From assembly GCF_028885415.1 (NCBI RefSeq), contig NZ_CP118527.1:744001-808000 (forward strand): 64,000 nt of DNA, given 5' to 3'. This document shows, piece after piece, positions 19,292 through 28,129 of the stretch. Source of the stretch: Streptomyces coeruleorubidus (GTDB lineage: Bacteria; Actinomycetota; Actinomycetes; Streptomycetales; Streptomycetaceae). The notes beneath the pieces are model-generated. The model ran no database searches and was not told where the DNA came from. It was given only the letters and a program-made list of their open reading frames with translations. Every line of letters starts with the position of its first letter. The first letter of the stretch is position 1. A program made the position numbers and the translations under genes.

Positions 19292-20856
19292 CAGTGGGTG
19301 CCCGTTCCGGTCAGCGCCGGCATGGCCGACGCGGCATGGGTGAGTTCGGTGACGTTGAGGGCTTCGCCGGACAGTTCCGCGGTCACGCCGCCCCGTACGA
19401 AGACCAGGGCCCGGTGGCAGACGTCGGCGACCTCTTCGAAATCGGTGGAGATGAGCAGGACGGCGAGTCCGGCTGCGAGGGCGTCGTCGAGGAGCCGGTA
19501 GATCTCGGCCTTGGCGCCGACGTCGACGCCGGCGGTCGGTTCCTCGAGGATCACCACGCGGCGGCTCAGGCGCAGCCAGCGGCCGATCATGACCTTCTGC
19601 TGGTTGCCGCCGGAGAGGGTGGCGATCGGTGCCTCGGGGTCGGCGGGGCGCACTCCGAAGCGCTCCACCAGGTCGCCGGCCTCCGCGCGCTCATGCCTCG
19701 GGCTGATCCAGCGCCAGGGTGAGCGGGCGTCCGCGCGGGGGTTGGCCAGGAAGTTCTCGCGCACGGTGAGTTCGAGGGCGCAGCCCTCCTCCTGGCGGTT
19801 GCTGGTGACGAAGCCGATGCCCGCGTCCACGGCGGCGGCGACCGAACGGGGACGGTACGGGCTGCCGTCGAGCAGTACCTCGCCTTCGGTGAAGGGGCGG
19901 GCTCCGGCGAGGGCGCGGCCGAGGTCCATGTGGCCGGCGCCGGTGAGGCCGACCATGCCGAGGACCTCCCCGGCACGCAGCTCCAGGTCGACGGGGCCGG
20001 CGCCCTCGGTGGTGGCACCGGTCAGGCGCAGCACGGTGGCGGCCGTGGTGCCGGTGGTGCGGGGTGCGGCGGGACGATGGCTCTCCGGCCCGCGGCCGAC
20101 GATGTCGTGCACGATCCGCTCGGGGCCGTGCTCGGCGAGCAGGCCTTGGCTGATGAGGTGCCCGTCGCGAAGGACGGCGAAGCGGTCGGCGACCTGGTAG
20201 ACCTCGTCGAGGCGGTGGCTGACATAGACGATGGCGTGGCCGCGGTCCCGCAGCGTGTGCAGGACGTCGAAGAGCCGGGCGCAGTCGGCGGCGGGCAGGC
20301 TGGCGGTGGGCTCGTCGAGGACGATGAGGCGGGCGCGGGTGGACAGCGCGCGGGCGATGGCGACCAGGGAGCGCTCGGCGCGGGTGAGGTCGGCGACGGC
20401 CGCGTCCGGGTCGAGGTGACCGGCGACGATGTCCAGGGCCTCGGTGCAGCGCCGGCGTACCTGCCGCCAGGAAACGAGGCCGCCCTTGCGGGGGTAGCCG
20501 GTGCCCAGGGCGACGTTCTCGGCCACCGACATCCACTCCACCAGGCCCAGGTCCTGGTGGATGAAGGACATCTCGGTGGAGGCAGCGTCGGTGCCGAGGG
20601 GGTGTCCGGCGATGGTGACCTGGCCTTCATCGGCGCGGTAAACACCGGCAAGGATCTTGATAAGTGTGGATTTTCCGGCACCGTTGTGTCCCAATAGGGC
20701 AAGGACGCTGCCCGCGTGGATATCGAGGTCGACGTCGGCGAGGGCGAGGGTGCCGCCGAACCGCTTGCGCAGTCCGCGAATCGTCACCAGCGGGCGGGGA
20801 TCCGCGAGGCCGTCGGGCGGCGAGCTGGGAGTCGTGTCATCGGGAGCGTCGTTCAC
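19291..20856 (-). CDS. sugar ABC transporter ATP-binding protein (RbsA type, two ATPase domains)
   Basis: About 521 residues from a GTG at 20856 with GGAG six bases upstream (the frame is open to 20895). Domain 1 has Walker A GHNGAGKST, a weak signature LTRAERSLVAIARAL and Walker B LIVLDEPTASLP. Domain 2 has a degenerate Walker A (GLTGAGHMDLGRAL), a canonical signature LSGGNQQKVMIGRWL and Walker B VVILEEPTAGVDVG, with Glu in place of the usual Asp of LDEP. This asymmetry resembles RbsA/MglA proteins, where one site is weak. First gene of the importer-transketolase-transaldolase operon. Confidence 0.92.
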   Translation of the reverse strand: MNDAPDDTTPSSPPDGLADPRPLVTIRGLRKRFGGTLALADVDLDIHAGSVLALLGHNGAGKSTLIKILAGVYRADEGQVTIAGHPLGTDAASTEMSFIHQDLGLVEWMSVAENVALGTGYPRKGGLVSWRQVRRRCTEALDIVAGHLDPDAAVADLTRAERSLVAIARALSTRARLIVLDEPTASLPAADCARLFDVLHTLRDRGHAIVYVSHRLDEVYQVADRFAVLRDGHLISQGLLAEHGPERIVHDIVGRGPESHRPAAPRTTGTTAATVLRLTGATTEGAGPVDLELRAGEVLGMVGLTGAGHMDLGRALAGARPFTEGEVLLDGSPYRPRSVAAAVDAGIGFVTSNRQEEGCALELTVRENFLANPRADARSPWRWISPRHERAEAGDLVERFGVRPADPEAPIATLSGGNQQKVMIGRWLRLSRRVVILEEPTAGVDVGAKAEIYRLLDDALAAGLAVLLISTDFEEVADVCHRALVFVRGGVTAELSGEALNVTELTHAASAMPALTGTGTH

Positions 20857-20969
20857 GGACTTCTCCGGGGATCTGCCGGCCGAGGACCACTCCATCGGCT
20901 CGCACAGAATCCTGAACTCATCCCAGCATGCTGGTCAAGGTTTCGGCAGACATAGATTGCCCCAAAGTT

Positions 20970-21006
20970 ACGGCGGCCGCACGGAAAGGTTCCGTACGGC
21001 CGCCGT
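20970..21006 (-). terminator. strong hairpin between iclR-type gene and ABC operon
   Basis: A 16-bp stem with a single mismatch (arms 20970-20985 and 20991-21006, loop AAGGT) lies 45 nt beyond the IclR regulator stop. It probably ends that transcript before the ABC importer operon begins. No long T run follows, as usual in this GC range. Confidence 0.7.
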
Positions 21007-21050
21007 CGCGTCGCTCTCTCCCGGCGGGACCTCACAGGTCCCGCACGCCC

Positions 21051-21845
21051 TCACCTGCTGCTCGTGGACATCCCCTGCGGCAGCATCGGGTTCTCCAGCC
21101 CCGCCGCGATGTCGCGCAGGTCCTTCAGCAGCGCCTCACGGAACTCGTCGTCGAGCCGCGCCTTGAGTACGGTGACGCTGATCGCGAAGGGCGCCGAGTC
21201 CGTACGGAATCCCGTGACAGGCACGGCCAGGCAGAGCACACCGGCCGTGGCCTCCTCGTCGTCGATCGCATAGCCCCGCTCCCGGGTCGCCGCCAGGTCC
21301 TCCAGCAGCGCGGGCACGGACGTCAGGGACCGCTCACTGAGGGCGGGCAGGGTCCTGCCGCGCAGCCGGTCCTCGGCCACCGCCGGGTCCAGGGTCGACA
21401 GGATCGCCTTCCCGGTGGCCGTGCAGTTCGCCGGGAACCGGTCGCCGATGTTGGCCGTGAGGCGCAACGGCTGCGTGCCGTCGTACCGGGCGAGGTACAG
21501 CACGTCCAGGCCGTCGAGGACGGCGACCCGGGCGGTCTCACGGGAGATGTGCGAGCTGCGCCGGCACAGCTCGTAGAAGTCGCGGAGCTGGTCCACCGTG
21601 GAAAGGTAGCGGCCGCCGAGCTCCACCAGCTTGCGCCCCAGGCTGAAGCCGGTGCCGTTGCGCGTGATCATGCCCGCCGCCTCCAGGGAGGCACACAGGT
21701 TCCCCGTCGAGGACTTCGGCAGACCCAGGGCACGGGCGAGCTCGCTCACCGACAGCGGGCGGCCTTCCGCCTCACCGAGCGTGTCGAGGATCGCCACGGC
21801 CCGCGTCACCGCCGGGACAAGACTTCCCGGGTCGCTTGCGCTCAC
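21051..21845 (-). CDS. IclR-family transcriptional regulator
   Basis: About 264 residues from GTG 21845, chosen because GGTGGAG sits seven bases upstream; a GTG at 21857 is in frame. The N-terminal winged helix (SVSELARALGLPKSSTGNLCASLEAAG) is followed by the IclR effector domain (NIGDRFPANCTATGKAIL, ERGYAIDDEEATAGVLCLAVPV). IclR proteins control catabolic operons in response to the pathway substrate. It is divergent from the cyclase-dehydrogenase operon, and a matching inverted repeat lies immediately upstream of its start, so autoregulation and control of the divergent operon are likely. Confidence 0.92.
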   Translation of the reverse strand: MSASDPGSLVPAVTRAVAILDTLGEAEGRPLSVSELARALGLPKSSTGNLCASLEAAGMITRNGTGFSLGRKLVELGGRYLSTVDQLRDFYELCRRSSHISRETARVAVLDGLDVLYLARYDGTQPLRLTANIGDRFPANCTATGKAILSTLDPAVAEDRLRGRTLPALSERSLTSVPALLEDLAATRERGYAIDDEEATAGVLCLAVPVTGFRTDSAPFAISVTVLKARLDDEFREALLKDLRDIAAGLENPMLPQGMSTSSR

Positions 21846-21862
21846 CGTCAACTCCACCCATC

Positions 21863-21883
21863 ATTCTGTTCGTCGTTCAGCAT
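21863..21883. promoter_or_regulatory. candidate IclR operator (site 1)
   Basis: Inverted repeat ATTCTGTTC-N3-GTTCAGCAT, 6 of 9 arm positions symmetric, located 18 nt before the IclR start and in the divergent promoter of the cyclase operon. It shares the pattern ATGNTGNNC-N3-GNACAGNAT (read on the minus strand) with site 2 at 33073-33093. Binding by this IclR is inferred. Confidence 0.55.
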
Positions 21884-22072
21884 GTTGTTATTGTCCCTCG
21901 TGTGTCCCCGAACGACAATGCCGTCGGCGCACGCTTTGCCGTCGAGTCTCACGGAGATTCCCGACCGGGTCCTACCCGCGATCCCGGCCGAGTCCCACCG
22001 AGATCTCCGACCGTAGCGCGCCTTCCGGGCCGGCCGACGACACCCTCCGAGCCTTGGAGCGCTGAGCAGCCC

Positions 22073-23047
22073 ATGACCAGCAGCCCGTCCGATTCCCCGC
22101 CACCTCCTTCCGCCCCCTCCCTCCCCCGCAACGGACCTCGCCTCTCGCGGGAGGAATTCGACACGCTCTTCGACACGCTCCGCACCTGGGGCCGCTGGGA
22201 CCCCGCCGACCGCGGCGCGTGGAACCGGGTCACCCCGGCCCATGTCCAGCGTGCCACCGCCCTGGTCCGCTCTGGCACCACCGTCCCGATGGCCCTGCCC
22301 TGGAACACGGTGCCCGGCCCGGACAACGGCAAGCCCGCCCTGCACTACATGTCCGACCTCGGCGACGTGGAGGCCCCCGAGCCGTCCTGCCACAAGGACT
22401 TCATCGCCGTCGACTACCACGGCAAGGGCGTCAGCCATCTCGACGCCCTCTCCCACATCGCCTACCGCGGACAGCTCTACGACGGCCGTACCGCCCGCGA
22501 GGTCGTCGACGCCGCAGGCGCCCACTTCGGCGCCGTCTCCGCCCTCGGCCCGCTCGTCACCAAGGGCGTCCTGATCGACCTGCCCGCCGCCCTCGGCACC
22601 GACTGGCTCGAACCCGGAACCGCCGTACACGCCGACGGCGTCCTCGCCGCCGAGAAGGCACTCGGCGTGACCATCGGTGAGGGCGACGCGGTCCTGCTGC
22701 GCTCCGGCCACTTCCGGCGCCGCGCCGAACTGGGCGCCTGGAATCCCGACAACGCCAGCGCCGGCTTCCACGTCGACGCCATCCCCCTGCTGGCCGAGCG
22801 CGGGATCGCCCTGCTCGGCGGCGACGGCGACAGCGACGTACGGCCCTCCCCCGTCGAGGGACTGCACTCCCCCGTGCACGCCCTCGCCATCACCGCCATG
22901 GGCGTACCGCTGCTCGACAACCTCGACCTGGAGGCGCTGTCCACAGCCTGCGCGGCGGAAGGCCGCTACGAGTTCCTGCTCGTCGTGGCGCCGTTGAACG
23001 TCCCCGGCGGCACGGGCTCGCCCGTCAACCCGGTAGCGGTGCTGTGA
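22073..23047 (+). CDS. cyclase-family metal hydrolase (kynurenine-formamidase-like fold)
   Basis: 324 residues from ATG 22073. The metal-binding segment GKGVSHLDALSH corresponds to the H-G-T-H-x-D-x-x-x-H motif of the cyclase family (formamidase, isatin hydrolase and relatives), with the usual Thr replaced by Ser. GDAVLLRSGHF and a C-terminal SPVHALAITAMGVPLLDN also fit the family. It hydrolyses a cyclic amide, ester or lactone-like bond in known members. Here it leads an operon of sugar-acid-type dehydrogenases (TGATG overlap with the next gene), so a lactone- or cyclic-acid-opening role is a reasonable guess. Confidence 0.82.
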   Translation: MTSSPSDSPPPPSAPSLPRNGPRLSREEFDTLFDTLRTWGRWDPADRGAWNRVTPAHVQRATALVRSGTTVPMALPWNTVPGPDNGKPALHYMSDLGDVEAPEPSCHKDFIAVDYHGKGVSHLDALSHIAYRGQLYDGRTAREVVDAAGAHFGAVSALGPLVTKGVLIDLPAALGTDWLEPGTAVHADGVLAAEKALGVTIGEGDAVLLRSGHFRRRAELGAWNPDNASAGFHVDAIPLLAERGIALLGGDGDSDVRPSPVEGLHSPVHALAITAMGVPLLDNLDLEALSTACAAEGRYEFLLVVAPLNVPGGTGSPVNPVAVL

Positions 23048-24135
23048 TGGCGGCCACCCGACCGGCCGCCGGCCGGTTCACCGTGGGCGTCAGCCGTGAC
23101 TTCCTCGACGCCGACGGGCGCAATGTCTGGGGCGACATCCGGCTCGGCGATCTGGACGCCGCCGGGGTCGACTGGGACTACCTCCCTCGCGACACCGCCG
23201 AACTCCTCGCCCCGGACATCGACGGCCTGGACGCCGTCCTGTTCGCCGGCCCCGCCGTCACCGCCCGCACCTTCGCCGGCGTCACCAGACCCCCGCTGCT
23301 CCTCGCCCGCTTCGGAGTCGGCTACGACGCCGTCGACCTCGACGCCTGCACGCGCAACGGCGTCCTGGTGACCATCACCCCGGACGGCGCCCGGCGCCCG
23401 GTGGCCACCGCCGCCCTCACCCTGCTCCTGTCCGTCCTGCACAACGTCACCGCCAAGGACCGGCTGGTGCGCGAGGGACGCTGGTCGGAGAAGGAACAGT
23501 GGATGGGGCTGGGGCTCACCGGCCGCCGGATCGGCCTGCTCGGACTCGGCAACACCGCCCGTGATCTGGTCGGACTGCTCCGGCCGTTCGAGGTCGAGGT
23601 CATCGCCTACGACCCGTACTGCCCGCCGGAGACCGCAGCGGAACTCGGTGTCCGTCTCGCCGACGCCGAAACTGTGATGACGGAGGCCGACGCGGTGATC
23701 GTGATGTGTGTGCTGACCGAGGAGACCTTCCATCTGGTCGACGCCCGGCGACTGGCCCTCATGAAGCCCTCGGCCGTACTGCTCAACGTCGCCCGGGGCC
23801 CGATCGTCGACGAGTCGGCAGTGATCGAGGCACTGCGGGCCGGCCGTATCCGCGCCGCCGGACTGGACGTGTTCGAGACCGAGCCGCCCGATGCGGGCAA
23901 CCCGCTGCTGAGCATGGACAACGTGGTGCTCAGCCCGCACAGTCTGGCGTGGACGGACGAGATGTCCGCCGGGAACGGCGGCAGCGCGGTGCGGGCGATC
24001 CTGGACGTGGCGACCGGCCGGCTGCCCCGGTTCGTCGTCAACCGGGACGTGCTCGGCCACGCGGACCTGTCCGAGCGGCTGGGCGCGCTGGCAGCCGGTC
24101 CGGGCGAGCCCGCGACCGCGGGAGCCCGCCCGTGA
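23047..24135 (+). CDS. D-isomer-specific 2-hydroxyacid dehydrogenase
   Basis: 362 residues. The NAD-binding motif is GLLGLGNTARD, the substrate Arg is in LNVARGPIVDE, the catalytic Glu is in DVFETEPPD and the catalytic His is in LSPHSLAWTDE. It reduces a 2-oxoacid or oxidises the 2-hydroxyacid. Its start overlaps the cyclase stop (TGATG) and its end overlaps the next gene (GTGA), so four genes form a tight operon. Compared with phosphoglycerate dehydrogenases it lacks any ACT domain, which suggests a catabolic substrate. Confidence 0.9.
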   Translation: MAATRPAAGRFTVGVSRDFLDADGRNVWGDIRLGDLDAAGVDWDYLPRDTAELLAPDIDGLDAVLFAGPAVTARTFAGVTRPPLLLARFGVGYDAVDLDACTRNGVLVTITPDGARRPVATAALTLLLSVLHNVTAKDRLVREGRWSEKEQWMGLGLTGRRIGLLGLGNTARDLVGLLRPFEVEVIAYDPYCPPETAAELGVRLADAETVMTEADAVIVMCVLTEETFHLVDARRLALMKPSAVLLNVARGPIVDESAVIEALRAGRIRAAGLDVFETEPPDAGNPLLSMDNVVLSPHSLAWTDEMSAGNGGSAVRAILDVATGRLPRFVVNRDVLGHADLSERLGALAAGPGEPATAGARP

Positions 24136-25070
24136 GCTCCCCGTCTCCCCCGCCCCGGACGGTCGGCTTCATCGGACTCGGTGCGATGGGTCTGCCCATG
24201 GCGGCCAACCTCGCCGAGGCGGGCTTCGACGTCCTGGTCTGGAACCGCAGCCGGCCCTCCCTCGAAGCCGCCGTCGCCGCCGGATGCCGTGCCGCCGGCC
24301 GTCCCGCCCAGGTGGCCGGCGCCGCCCGGGTCGTCCTCACCATGCTGCCCGACCTCCCCCAGGTGCGGGCGCTGCTCGACGGCCCGGACGGGCTGCTCAC
24401 GGGTGCCGGAACCGACGGAGCCATGGACACACTCGTCGTGATGGGCACCGTCTCGCCGGTGGCGGTCCGTGCGCTGGCCGAGGAGCTGCGCCCGCGCGGC
24501 ATCGAGATCGTCGACGCTCCCGTCAGCGGCGGCGTGACCGGCGCCCGCGACGCCGCCCTGTCCATCATGGCGGGCGGCACGGCGGACGCCGTCGAACGGG
24601 TCCGCCCCTACCTGGCCGCCATGGGCTCGACCGTCCGCCGCATGGGCGACACCGGAGCCGGTTCACTCGCCAAGGCCTGCAACCAACTCGTGGTCGCCGG
24701 AACCCTGGTGGCCCTCGCCGAAGCCGTCGTCCTCGGTGAGCGCGGCGGACTCGAACCGGCCGCCCTGCTGGACGTATTGGCCGGCGGCCTCGCCGCCTCC
24801 GAGGTGCTGACACAGAAACGCCACCACCTCGCCGACAGCGACTTCACCCCCTCAGGCCCCGCGCGCTATCTCCACAAGGACCTCGGCTTCGTCCTGGACA
24901 GCGCCGCCGACGCCGACGTCACGCTGCCGCTGTCCGCCACCGTCGCCGCCCTCTACTCGGCGATCGACTCCGGCGGACTCGGCGACCTGGACAACAGCGT
25001 CGTACTCCGGCTGCTGCGCGAGGGCCGTCTCCTCTCCCCCGACTCGCACTCCACCACCACGAAGGACTGA
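24132..25070 (+). CDS. beta-hydroxyacid dehydrogenase (3-hydroxyisobutyrate dehydrogenase family)
   Basis: 312 residues from a GTG overlapping the previous stop. The Rossmann motif is VGFIGLGAMGLPMAANL, the substrate loop is DAPVSGGVTGA and the catalytic Lys is in GAGSLAKACNQLV. Family members oxidise 3-hydroxyacids such as tartronate semialdehyde/glycerate, 3-hydroxyisobutyrate or 6-phosphogluconate-like compounds. In this operon a sugar-acid derivative is likely. A second, divergent paralogue of the same family lies at 33111-33995. Confidence 0.9.
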   Translation: MSSPSPPPRTVGFIGLGAMGLPMAANLAEAGFDVLVWNRSRPSLEAAVAAGCRAAGRPAQVAGAARVVLTMLPDLPQVRALLDGPDGLLTGAGTDGAMDTLVVMGTVSPVAVRALAEELRPRGIEIVDAPVSGGVTGARDAALSIMAGGTADAVERVRPYLAAMGSTVRRMGDTGAGSLAKACNQLVVAGTLVALAEAVVLGERGGLEPAALLDVLAGGLAASEVLTQKRHHLADSDFTPSGPARYLHKDLGFVLDSAADADVTLPLSATVAALYSAIDSGGLGDLDNSVVLRLLREGRLLSPDSHSTTTKD

Positions 25071-25075
25071 AGCAC

Positions 25076-25972
25076 ATGCAGGTAGGAATCGTCGGCCTCG
25101 GACGTATGGGCGGCAACATGGCGGCCCGCTGGCGCGACCGCGGTCACGAGGTGCTCGGCTACAGCCGCACCTCACCGGACCGTGACGCGGACTCCCTGGA
25201 GGAACTGGTCGGCAAGCTCGCCGCGCCGCGCGTGGTGTGGCTGATGCTGCCCGCCGGCGACCCCACCCGCCAGGCGATCCAGCAGCTGACCGGGCTGCTC
25301 TCCCCGGGCGATGTGATCGTCGAGGGCGGCAACTCCCGCTTCAGTGATGACACCGAGCACGCCGCGCTGCTCGCCGAGCACGGCGTCGGATACGTCGACT
25401 GCGGTGTCAGCGGCGGCGTCTGGGGCCGGGAGAACGGCTACGCCGTGATGTGCGGCGGCGCGGACGAGCACGTCCAGCGGGTGTGGCCGCTGCTGGAGTC
25501 GCTCGCCCCTGAGCAGGACGGGATCTGTCACGCGGGCCCGGTGGGCGCGGGCCACTACGCCAAGATGGTCCACAACGGCATCGAGTACGGCATGATGCAG
25601 GCCCTCGCCGAGGGCTACGAACTGCTGGAGGCCAGCGAGTACGTGCCTGACGTACCGAAGGTCCTCGCCTCCTGGCGACACGGCACGGTCGTACGCTCCT
25701 GGCTGCTCGACCTCCTCGTCCGCGCCCTGGAGCAGGACTCCGGGCTGGCCGGCCTGTCCGGCCGGGTCGACGACTCCGGCGAGGGCCGCTGGACCGTCGA
25801 GGAAGCGGTACGCCTGGCCGTGTCCGCCCCGGCCATGACCGCGGCCCTCTTCGCCCGCTTCGCCTCCCGCAAGCCGAATGCCGCCCAGCTCAAGGCACTG
25901 GCCGCGATGCGACAGCAGTTCGGCGGGCATGCGGTGCACGCGGCGGCGGGCACGCCCGGCGGCAACGGCTGA
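25076..25972 (+). CDS. 6-phosphogluconate dehydrogenase, short (YqeC/Gnd2-like) form
   Basis: 298 residues beginning MQVGIVGLGRMGGNMAARW, with IVEGGNSRFSDD, the loop VDCGVSGGVWGRENGYAVMCGG and the catalytic Lys in GAGHYAKMVHNGIEYGMMQA. These match decarboxylating 6-phosphogluconate dehydrogenases of the short class, which lack the long C-terminal tail. It would give ribulose 5-phosphate from 6-phosphogluconate, linking the gluconokinase at 29851 with the transketolase and transaldolase genes. Last gene of the operon, five bases after the previous stop and followed by a very strong hairpin. Confidence 0.88.
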   Translation: MQVGIVGLGRMGGNMAARWRDRGHEVLGYSRTSPDRDADSLEELVGKLAAPRVVWLMLPAGDPTRQAIQQLTGLLSPGDVIVEGGNSRFSDDTEHAALLAEHGVGYVDCGVSGGVWGRENGYAVMCGGADEHVQRVWPLLESLAPEQDGICHAGPVGAGHYAKMVHNGIEYGMMQALAEGYELLEASEYVPDVPKVLASWRHGTVVRSWLLDLLVRALEQDSGLAGLSGRVDDSGEGRWTVEEAVRLAVSAPAMTAALFARFASRKPNAAQLKALAAMRQQFGGHAVHAAAGTPGGNG

Positions 25973-26004
25973 ACACGCTCCGGCCACACGGCCGGATCAC
26001 AGCG

Positions 26005-26041
26005 CCGCGGCCCGTCGGGCGACTCGCCCGACGGGCCGCGG
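26005..26041 (+). terminator. 18-bp perfect hairpin after the cyclase-dehydrogenase operon
   Basis: Arms 26005-26022 and 26024-26041 are perfectly complementary around a single base, so the innermost pairs must open into a loop. It lies 33 nt after the 6PGDH-like stop and before the oxidase gene, consistent with an intrinsic terminator without a T run. Confidence 0.8.
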
Positions 26042-26140
26042 TCCCCTACGGGACCTGGGACGACCGTGGCACGGGCGACGAGCCAACGGTCAGCGCACAC
26101 ACACCGTCGACGCGGACCGCCGCGACGCAGAGCGAAGGAC

Positions 26141-28129
26141 ATGACTGACGAGATGCACGGCAACCAGGCGGACAGCAGACACGGTGCCGGTGAAATACCT
26201 GACGGGGGCTCGTCGCTGAGCCGCCGGAAGTTCCTCGCCACCACGACGGTGGTGGTCACGGCGGGCGGCGTGTCGACGGTCGCCGCCACGGATCCGCCGA
26301 GCCGGTCCGCTCCCGGCCTGCACGGCCCCGCAGTCCCGGTCCACCGCACCCTCAGCCCCTTCCTGGACCCGCTGCCCGTCCCCCCGACCGCCCGGAAGAC
26401 CCGCGCCGACGGCGTCTCGCACCTCACCGTCCGGATGCGCGCCACGACGACGCGGCTGCACTCCCAGCTGCCGCCCACACCTGTCTGGGCCTACGACGGG
26501 CTGGTGCCGGGCCCCACGATCGAGGTGCGCCGGGGCGAAAAAATCCACGTCACCTGGGCCAACGACCTCTCCGGGCACCTCCCCGTGACGGTGGTCGAGG
26601 TGCCCGCCACCACGACGCCACCGGCCCTCTGGGACCAGCCGGGCCGGAGCGGGTACCCGGCCCGGGCCGACGTCGCGGAACTCCGGCCCTGGACAGTGGT
26701 GCACCTGCACGGGGCGGTCACCGGCAGCGGCAACGACGGCTGGCCCGAGAACGGGGTGGGACCCGGGCTGTCGCAGCTGTCCGAGTACGTCAACGACCAG
26801 CCGGCGACCGCGCTCTTCTACCACGACCACGCCATGAACATCACCCGGTGGAACGTGATGGCCGGCCTGTCCGGCCTGTATCTGATCCGGGACCAGCAGG
26901 AGGACGCCCTCGGCCTGCCGAGCGGTCCGTACGAGGTGCCGCTGTTCATCGCGGACCGCAACCTGGACACCGACGTCGAGGGCCGGCTCACCGGTCGCCT
27001 GCTGCACAAGACGGCCGTTGTCCATCGTGAACCGATGCTGCAGATGCGGGCCTTCACCGGCCCGTTCACCCAGGTCAACGGTGTCATCTGGCCGTACCTG
27101 CGAGTGGCGCCGCGCTGGTACCGGCTCCGCGTCGTCAACGCCGCCAACACCCGCCAGTACCGGCTGACGCTGACCGACGAGGACGGGCGGCCCGTGCCGG
27201 CCGGCACCGTCCACCAGATCGGCACGGACCACGGGCTGCTGGCCGAGCCGGTGCCCTTGAAGGACGACGGCCTGACACTGGGCTCCGCCGAACGAGCCGA
27301 CCTACTGGTCGACTTCTCGGCGTTCCGCGGGAAGCGGCTGCGGCTGGTGAACACCAACGCCAACCCCGACCCCGGTCCCTGGCCCCAGGTGATGGAGTTC
27401 CGGGTGGACGCCCGTCCCGCGCACGATCCGTTCGTCCTGCCCCGGCGGCTGAGCGCGGGCGCCCCTGCCCCACAGGGTGCCGCGCCGGACCGCCCCGGGC
27501 AGGACCGGCTCGTGGTGCTCACCACCATGGGCCCCGGACAGGCCCTGTGCTGGGAGATGGAGCGCACCGACGCACCCTCCGGCGATCTGCCCTCCGACGG
27601 CATCGTGCAGATCCGGGAGGACGACGGCAGCGTGACGACGTACCGCCGCGCGGCCGCGGGCTTCTACGACCCGGTGCGCTTCTTCGTCCGGACCCGGAGC
27701 TGGGAACGCTGGCGCTTCCTGCACGCGGCCCCCTCCGGCTGGCCGCACCCCATGCACATCCACGCCACCAGCTTCCGGGTGCGAAGCCGGGAGACCTACG
27801 ACGTCGGCGGCTTCACCTCGTTCGCCCTGCCCGGCGGCGGCATCGGCTGCGGCACCGCCACCCCGCTGCGCCGGACCGGCACGGCCGAGGTTCCGCCCGG
27901 CGAACGCGGGTGGAAGGACACCGTACGGGTCGGTGCCGGCGAACTCGTCACGGTCGACGGGTACTTCGGCGACTCGGCGGGGAAGTTCGTCTACCACTGC
28001 CACATGCTCGAACACGAGGACATGGGCATGATGCGGCAGTTCGTGGTTCTCCCCGACCAGGTCACGCGGCTGGGCGCACCGATGGACATGCCGTCCTCCC
28101 CGGACGGCGACATGGGAACCCACGGATGA
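26141..28129 (+). CDS. Tat-exported multicopper oxidase (CotA / phenoxazinone-synthase-like)
   Basis: 662 residues from an ATG with GAAGGA upstream. A twin-arginine signal (SRRKFLATTTVVV, Arg28-Arg29) exports it folded. Copper ligands are visible as VVHLHG, FYHDHAMNITRW, HPMHIHATSF and YHCHMLEHEDMGMM, that is, type 1, 2 and 3 sites. The size and the long insertion between motifs match the bilirubin-oxidase/CotA/phenoxazinone synthase group. It would oxidise phenolics or metals with O2. It overlaps the downstream MFS exporter (ATGA) but shows no tie to the sugar-acid genes around it. Confidence 0.92.
   Translation: MTDEMHGNQADSRHGAGEIPDGGSSLSRRKFLATTTVVVTAGGVSTVAATDPPSRSAPGLHGPAVPVHRTLSPFLDPLPVPPTARKTRADGVSHLTVRMRATTTRLHSQLPPTPVWAYDGLVPGPTIEVRRGEKIHVTWANDLSGHLPVTVVEVPATTTPPALWDQPGRSGYPARADVAELRPWTVVHLHGAVTGSGNDGWPENGVGPGLSQLSEYVNDQPATALFYHDHAMNITRWNVMAGLSGLYLIRDQQEDALGLPSGPYEVPLFIADRNLDTDVEGRLTGRLLHKTAVVHREPMLQMRAFTGPFTQVNGVIWPYLRVAPRWYRLRVVNAANTRQYRLTLTDEDGRPVPAGTVHQIGTDHGLLAEPVPLKDDGLTLGSAERADLLVDFSAFRGKRLRLVNTNANPDPGPWPQVMEFRVDARPAHDPFVLPRRLSAGAPAPQGAAPDRPGQDRLVVLTTMGPGQALCWEMERTDAPSGDLPSDGIVQIREDDGSVTTYRRAAAGFYDPVRFFVRTRSWERWRFLHAAPSGWPHPMHIHATSFRVRSRETYDVGGFTSFALPGGGIGCGTATPLRRTGTAEVPPGERGWKDTVRVGAGELVTVDGYFGDSAGKFVYHCHMLEHEDMGMMRQFVVLPDQVTRLGAPMDMPSSPDGDMGTHG

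Noticed and set aside
23047..24135. Phosphoglycerate dehydrogenase of serine synthesis
   Set aside because: No ACT or intervening domain and no serine genes; operon context is sugar-acid catabolism.
26141..28129. Phenoxazinone or other antibiotic biosynthesis cluster
   Set aside because: The oxidase resembles phenoxazinone synthase but no PKS, NRPS, aminophenol or other biosynthetic genes accompany it.
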